From Knoellia flava TL1 (lineage in GTDB: Bacteria > Actinomycetota > Actinomycetes > Actinomycetales > Dermatophilaceae): 64,000 bases of DNA. Positions 60,650 through 64,000 of the stretch are shown in pieces. Within the stretch, counting starts at the first letter, position 1. The number at the start of each line of letters is the position of its first letter. The translations under genes and the position numbers were made by a program. The notes under the pieces are model-generated. The model was given only the letters and a program-made list of their open reading frames with translations, searched no databases and was not told the origin of the DNA. The DNA lies in the NCBI RefSeq assembly GCF_000768675.1, contig NZ_AVPI01000012.1, positions 62,001 through 126,000 of the forward strand, read 5' to 3'.

Positions 60650-61308
60650 CACCCCTCCTTGCGCTGGAAGAGGAGGTGGGTCACGCCCGAGGTGGGCGAG
60701 TGGACCGTCTCGATGTCGAAGCCGTCCTCGACACCCTCGAGGCCCTCCCACAGCGACACCCCACGGCCGAGGACGATGGGCACGAGCGCGACGTGCATGA
60801 GGTTGACGAGCCCGGCCGCGAGGAACTGCCGCACGGTGCTCGGGCCACCGCCGATGCGGACGTCGAGGCCGCCCGCGGCCTCCCGGGCCTGCGCCAGCAC
60901 GTCCTCAGGCGTGCCGTCGACGAAGTGGAACGTGGTGCCACCTTCCATCTCCAACGGTGGTCGCGGGTGGTGCGTGAGGACGAAGACCGGCGTGTGGAAG
61001 GGCGGGTTGTCACCCCACCAGCCACGCCATCGGTCGTCGGTCCACGGCCCCGTCTGGGGGCCGAACTTGCCCCTGCCCATGATCTCCACGCCGACACTGC
61101 CGTCCCAGCCCGAGGAGACGAGAGCGTCGTCGATGCCGCGGCGCGCAGGCGCGTCGTCGTCGTGCACCTGTCGACCGAGACGAGTCGCACCGAACCAGTC
61201 CATGAGCCTGGAGCCTGCGTGGCCGAAGGGCGACTCGAGGGACTGTCCCTCTCCGGTCGAGAAGCCGTCGAGCGAGACACTGAACTGGGTGACCCTGACG
61301 AGGGACAT
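60649..61308 (-). CDS. Dihydrofolate reductase family protein (RibD C-terminal type), second
   Basis: A 219-residue paralogue with the RibD_C pattern (VTQFSVSLDGFSTGEGQSL, IMGRGKFGPQTGPW, PVFVLTHHPRPPLEMEGGTTFHFVDGTPEDVL, DVRIGGGPSTVRQFLAAGLVNLMHVALVPIVLGRG). ATG 61308 follows AGGAGAGG. It is transcribed divergently from the HxlR regulator, which probably controls it. Confidence 0.87.
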   Translation of the reverse strand: MSLVRVTQFSVSLDGFSTGEGQSLESPFGHAGSRLMDWFGATRLGRQVHDDDAPARRGIDDALVSSGWDGSVGVEIMGRGKFGPQTGPWTDDRWRGWWGDNPPFHTPVFVLTHHPRPPLEMEGGTTFHFVDGTPEDVLAQAREAAGGLDVRIGGGPSTVRQFLAAGLVNLMHVALVPIVLGRGVSLWEGLEGVEDGFDIETVHSPTSGVTHLLFQRKEG

Positions 61309-61327
61309 GACCTCTCCTGACGTCGAC

Positions 61328-61382
61328 TGATTGCGAAGGGCAACCACTCGCCACGTTAGAGTAGAGTGATTGCTAATGGCAA
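61328..61382. promoter_or_regulatory. HxlR operator: paired 16-bp repeats in the divergent promoter region
   Basis: TGATTGCGAAGGGCAA (61328-61343) and TGATTGCTAATGGCAA (61367-61382) share 13 of 16 bases, start 39 bp apart, and each contains TTGC-N5-GCAA, a dyad as expected for HxlR dimers. Between them lie overlapping TAGAGT boxes (61357-61362, 61362-61367) that could be the regulator -10. Confidence 0.55.
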
Positions 61383-61395
61383 GCACTTTGAGGAG

Positions 61396-61884
61396 ATGAT
61401 GCGAAGCGAACCGCGGTCGGGCTGCCCGATCAATGCCGCCGTCGAGGCCCTCGGGGATCCGTGGAGCCTCATCGTGCTGCGCGATGTCATGTTCGGCGAC
61501 CGGCGCTACTTCCGTGAGCTGCTCGGTGCCTCGGAGGAGGGGATCGCGAGCAACGTGCTCTCGTCGCGACTCAAGTCGCTCGTCGCGGCCGGGTTGCTGA
61601 CCCGCGACGACGCCATCCGGGGCCAGCGGGCGCGCTACACCCTCACCGAGGTCGGCATCCAGACCCTGCCGATCCTCGTCGCCCTCGGCACGTGGGGTCG
61701 GGCGCACCGGAAGACGAGCCCGCAGCTCACCATCCGCCAACAGCTCATGGAGGAGGGCGGCCCGGCGATGGTCGCCGACCTCATGGACGAGCTCCGGTGG
61801 CGTCACCTCGGGGTGCCCCTGCCCGACCGCGAAGGGCCGCTCGCGAGCGAACGGTTGAGAGCGGCATACGAGCGTCTGGCCTGA
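61396..61884 (+). CDS. HxlR family transcriptional regulator
   Basis: A 162-residue MarR-like winged-helix regulator. HxlR marks: the Cys in RSGCPINAAVEALGDPWSLIVLRDVMFGDRRYFREL, then SNVLSSRLKSLVAAGLL and YTLTEVG. The N-terminal Cys often senses electrophiles, aldehydes or oxidants in this family. The frame opens at GTG 61366, but that lies inside the operator, so ATG 61396 or 61399 after AGGAG is preferred. It is divergent from the DHFR-like pair. Confidence 0.85.
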   Translation: MMRSEPRSGCPINAAVEALGDPWSLIVLRDVMFGDRRYFRELLGASEEGIASNVLSSRLKSLVAAGLLTRDDAIRGQRARYTLTEVGIQTLPILVALGTWGRAHRKTSPQLTIRQQLMEEGGPAMVADLMDELRWRHLGVPLPDREGPLASERLRAAYERLA

Positions 61885-61930
61885 CCGCTGGTGTGCTGAA
61901 ACTCTCGTCCAGCCGCGACGGGCCCGCCGG

Positions 61931-61936
61931 TAGGGT
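61931..61936 (+). promoter_or_regulatory. mutA promoter -10 box
   Basis: TAGGGT, 66 nt upstream of the mutA ATG, which has GAGGAG as its ribosome binding site. Confidence 0.45.
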
Positions 61937-62002
61937 GACGAGAGGTCCGCAGACCTCACGACGCAGGTGCGGACCGCACGGACCAGCCAAGAGGAGCGGT
62001 GG

Positions 62003-63718
62003 ATGACGGTGGCCCCGAAGCGGCCCGCGGCGATGACGCTGGCGGCACACTTCCCGGAGCGCACGCAGGCCGAGTGGCGCGAGCTCGCAGCGGCCGTCGT
62101 CAACAAGAGCCGGCCGGAGGGTGAGCAGCTCGACCCCGACGCCGCCGTGGAGTCGATGCGCAGCCACCTCCCCGGTGGGCTCGTCGTCGAGCCCCTCTAC
62201 ACCCGGGCCGACGAGCCCGCACTGCTCGGCGTCCCGGGCGCCATGCCGTTCACCCGTGGCCGGGCCCTGCGTGACGCCGACGTGCCCTGGGACGTCCGCC
62301 AACTCCACGACGACCCCGACGCCGCGGCGACCCGCAAAGCGGTCCTCGCCGACCTCGAGAACGGCGTCACCTCCGTGTGGCTCCACGTCGGCGCCGACGG
62401 CCTCGCCCCCGCCGACGTCGCCGAGGCGCTCGCGGACGTGCGGCTCGACCTCGCACCCGTCGTCGTGTCGTCGTGGGACGACCAGGTGGGCGCCGCCGAG
62501 GCCCTGTATGCCGTCCTCTCGGCCTCCGCCGCGGGCTCCGGCAACCTCGGCCACGACCCGGTCGGCGCGGCCGCCCGCACCGGCACCGCCCCTGACCTCG
62601 CCCCGCTCGCCGGGGCGGTCGCGAGGCTGGCCGACCACGGCGAGGTGCGTGCGATCACCGTCGACACCCGCGTCCACGCCGACGCCGGGGCCACCGTGCC
62701 CGACGAGGTGGGCTTCGCGCTCTCGACCGGTGTGGCCTACCTGCGCCACCTCGAGGCCGAGGGTGTCTCCGTCGAGGAGGCCTTCCGCCACGTCGAGTTC
62801 CGCGTGAGCGCCGGCGCCGACCAGTTCCTCGCAGCCGCCGCGCTGCGCGCGCTGCGCCGGACGTGGGCGCGCGTCGGCGAGAGCATCGGCGTGCCCGAGC
62901 GGTCGCGCGGTGCCCGCACGCACGCCGTGACCTCCGGGCGCATGTTCACCCGCGACGACGCGTGGACCAACATCCTGCGCAGCACGCTCGCGACCTTCGG
63001 CGCCAGCCTCGGGGGCGCCGACGCCATCACCGTGCTGCCCTTCGACACCGTGTCCGGGCTGCCGACCCCCTTCTCGCGGCGCATCGCCCGCAACACGCAG
63101 ATCCTGCTCGCCGAGGAGTCCAACGTCGCGCGGGTCACCGACCCTGCCGGTGGCGCGTGGGCCGTCGAGGCGCTCACCGACGAGGTGGCGACCGCGGCCT
63201 GGTCGACCTTCCAGGAGGTCGAGCGCGCGGGCGGCATGGTCGACGCCCTCGCGAACGGGCTTGTCGCAGAGCGCATCGCGGATGCCGTCGCCGAGCGCGA
63301 CGCCGAGCTGGCGACACGCGTGCGTCCCATCACCGGGGTGAGCACCTTCCCGCTGGCCGGGGAGAAGCGGCTCGAGCGCCGGGCCCGCCGCGAGCTGACG
63401 GTGTCGCCCGAGGCCCTCGAGCCCCACCGCGACTCGGCCGTCTTCGAGGCGCTCCGGGACCGCTCGACGGCATACGCGGCTCGACACGGACACGCCCCAC
63501 GGGTCGCCGTGCCGCTGCTCGACGTCCCCCGCGCGGGCGACCGGCGCGTCGACGCGGTCAACCTGCTCACCGTCGCCGGCATCGACGCGGTCGACGCGGG
63601 CGAGCCGTCCGAGGCCGTGCTCGTCGCGGCCGGCAAGGGCTACGAGGGCGTGACCCCGGGCATGGACGTCGTCGACTTCCTGTCCTCCCTCCTCGACGTC
63701 ATGGGAGCACCGGCATGA
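62003..63718 (+). CDS. mutA: Methylmalonyl-CoA mutase, small subunit
   Basis: A 571-residue non-catalytic subunit of the B12-dependent mutase that interconverts succinyl-CoA and (R)-methylmalonyl-CoA. The barrel domain is visible ([103 protein letters not shown]). The C-terminal part lacks the B12 DXHXXG motif, as expected for MutA. The TGA overlaps the mutB ATG. Confidence 0.95.
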   Translation: MTVAPKRPAAMTLAAHFPERTQAEWRELAAAVVNKSRPEGEQLDPDAAVESMRSHLPGGLVVEPLYTRADEPALLGVPGAMPFTRGRALRDADVPWDVRQLHDDPDAAATRKAVLADLENGVTSVWLHVGADGLAPADVAEALADVRLDLAPVVVSSWDDQVGAAEALYAVLSASAAGSGNLGHDPVGAAARTGTAPDLAPLAGAVARLADHGEVRAITVDTRVHADAGATVPDEVGFALSTGVAYLRHLEAEGVSVEEAFRHVEFRVSAGADQFLAAAALRALRRTWARVGESIGVPERSRGARTHAVTSGRMFTRDDAWTNILRSTLATFGASLGGADAITVLPFDTVSGLPTPFSRRIARNTQILLAEESNVARVTDPAGGAWAVEALTDEVATAAWSTFQEVERAGGMVDALANGLVAERIADAVAERDAELATRVRPITGVSTFPLAGEKRLERRARRELTVSPEALEPHRDSAVFEALRDRSTAYAARHGHAPRVAVPLLDVPRAGDRRVDAVNLLTVAGIDAVDAGEPSEAVLVAAGKGYEGVTPGMDVVDFLSSLLDVMGAPA

Positions 63719-64000
63719 GCACCATCCCCGACTTCAGCCAGGTCGAGCTCGGCGAGCCGACGGTGAGCACCAGCGGTGAGGCCGCGACCGTCGACGGTCA
63801 GGTCTGGACCACCCCCGAGCAGATCGAGGTGCCGCCGCTCTACACCGAGGCCGACCTCGAGGGGCTCGACTTCCTCGACACCATCCCGGGCGCCCCGCCG
63901 TTCCTGCGCGGTCCCTACCCGACGATGTACGTCAACCAGCCGTGGACGATCCGTCAGTACGCCGGCTTCTCCACCGCCGAGGAGTCCAACGCCTTCTACC
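63715..64000 (+). CDS. mutB: Methylmalonyl-CoA mutase, large subunit, N-terminal part (continues past window)
   Basis: ATG 63715 overlaps the mutA stop. The first 95 residues are present. They include [64 protein letters not shown], the conserved CoA-binding N-terminus of the catalytic large subunit. The rest lies outside the window. Confidence 0.95.
   Translation, partial: MSTIPDFSQVELGEPTVSTSGEAATVDGQVWTTPEQIEVPPLYTEADLEGLDFLDTIPGAPPFLRGPYPTMYVNQPWTIRQYAGFSTAEESNAFY

Overview
The window is a stretch of high-GC actinobacterial chromosome. GC-ending codons, GTG and TTG starts, TANNNT -10 boxes, leaderless starts and a complete Mce transport operon all point to Actinomycetota. The protein sequences look most like the Micrococcales, probably Intrasporangiaceae (Janibacter/Knoellia/Terrabacter type). 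That family placement is inference. No insertion sequence, prophage, CRISPR array or rRNA gene was seen. Most of the window is core genome.

Layout. 1-2207: the end of a spermidine-synthase-like gene, an ASCH-domain protein and a zinc alcohol dehydrogenase. 2312-5283: tRNA-Thr, tRNA-Met, rpmG, a MaoC/Had dehydratase pair, murB and a YjbQ-family gene. 5284-12003: an accessory stretch with an HTH gene bracketed by short repeats, a three-gene operon ending in a YfcE-type phosphoesterase, adenosine deaminase, a DUF5709-like protein, an aspartate aminotransferase and a secreted endonuclease/exonuclease/phosphatase-family protein. 12144-14904: tRNA-Trp, secE, nusG, rplK, rplA. 15145-25976: an eleven-gene mce operon (mkl/mceG, two yrbE, mceA-F, two Mce-associated proteins), followed by an LprG/LppX-like lipoprotein. 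27131-28226: rplJ, rplL. 28667-36159: rpoB, rpoC. 37262-41708: rpsL, rpsG, fusA, tuf. 44120-56280: the S10, spc and secY-adk ribosomal clusters, with methionine aminopeptidase (58153) separated from adk by a DUF559/AbiEi-like gene and an FMN reductase. 59041-61884: an LLM flavin oxidoreductase, two DHFR-like reductases and a divergent HxlR regulator. 62003-64000: methylmalonyl-CoA mutase mutA and the start of mutB.

How the genes fit together. The core is transcription and translation machinery in the usual actinobacterial order, with export (SecE, SecY), transcription elongation (NusG) and RNA polymerase linked in. The mce operon sits between rplA and rplJ and should encode an ABC-driven lipid or steroid importer. 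HadA/HadB-like dehydratases, MurB and the Mce system are all envelope or lipid functions lying inside this growth-linked region.

The most notable signal is not a gene. The octamer GTATGCCG (reverse CGGCATAC) occurs about 42 times by hand count, against two or three expected from composition. In six places two copies face each other and form the stem of an intergenic hairpin, including between rplK and rplA, rpoB and rpoC, and rpsG and fusA. Inside genes it brings in otherwise rare codons (TAT, GCA, ATA). This distribution resembles DNA-uptake sequences of naturally competent bacteria; a Chi-like or chromosome-organisation motif is the main alternative.
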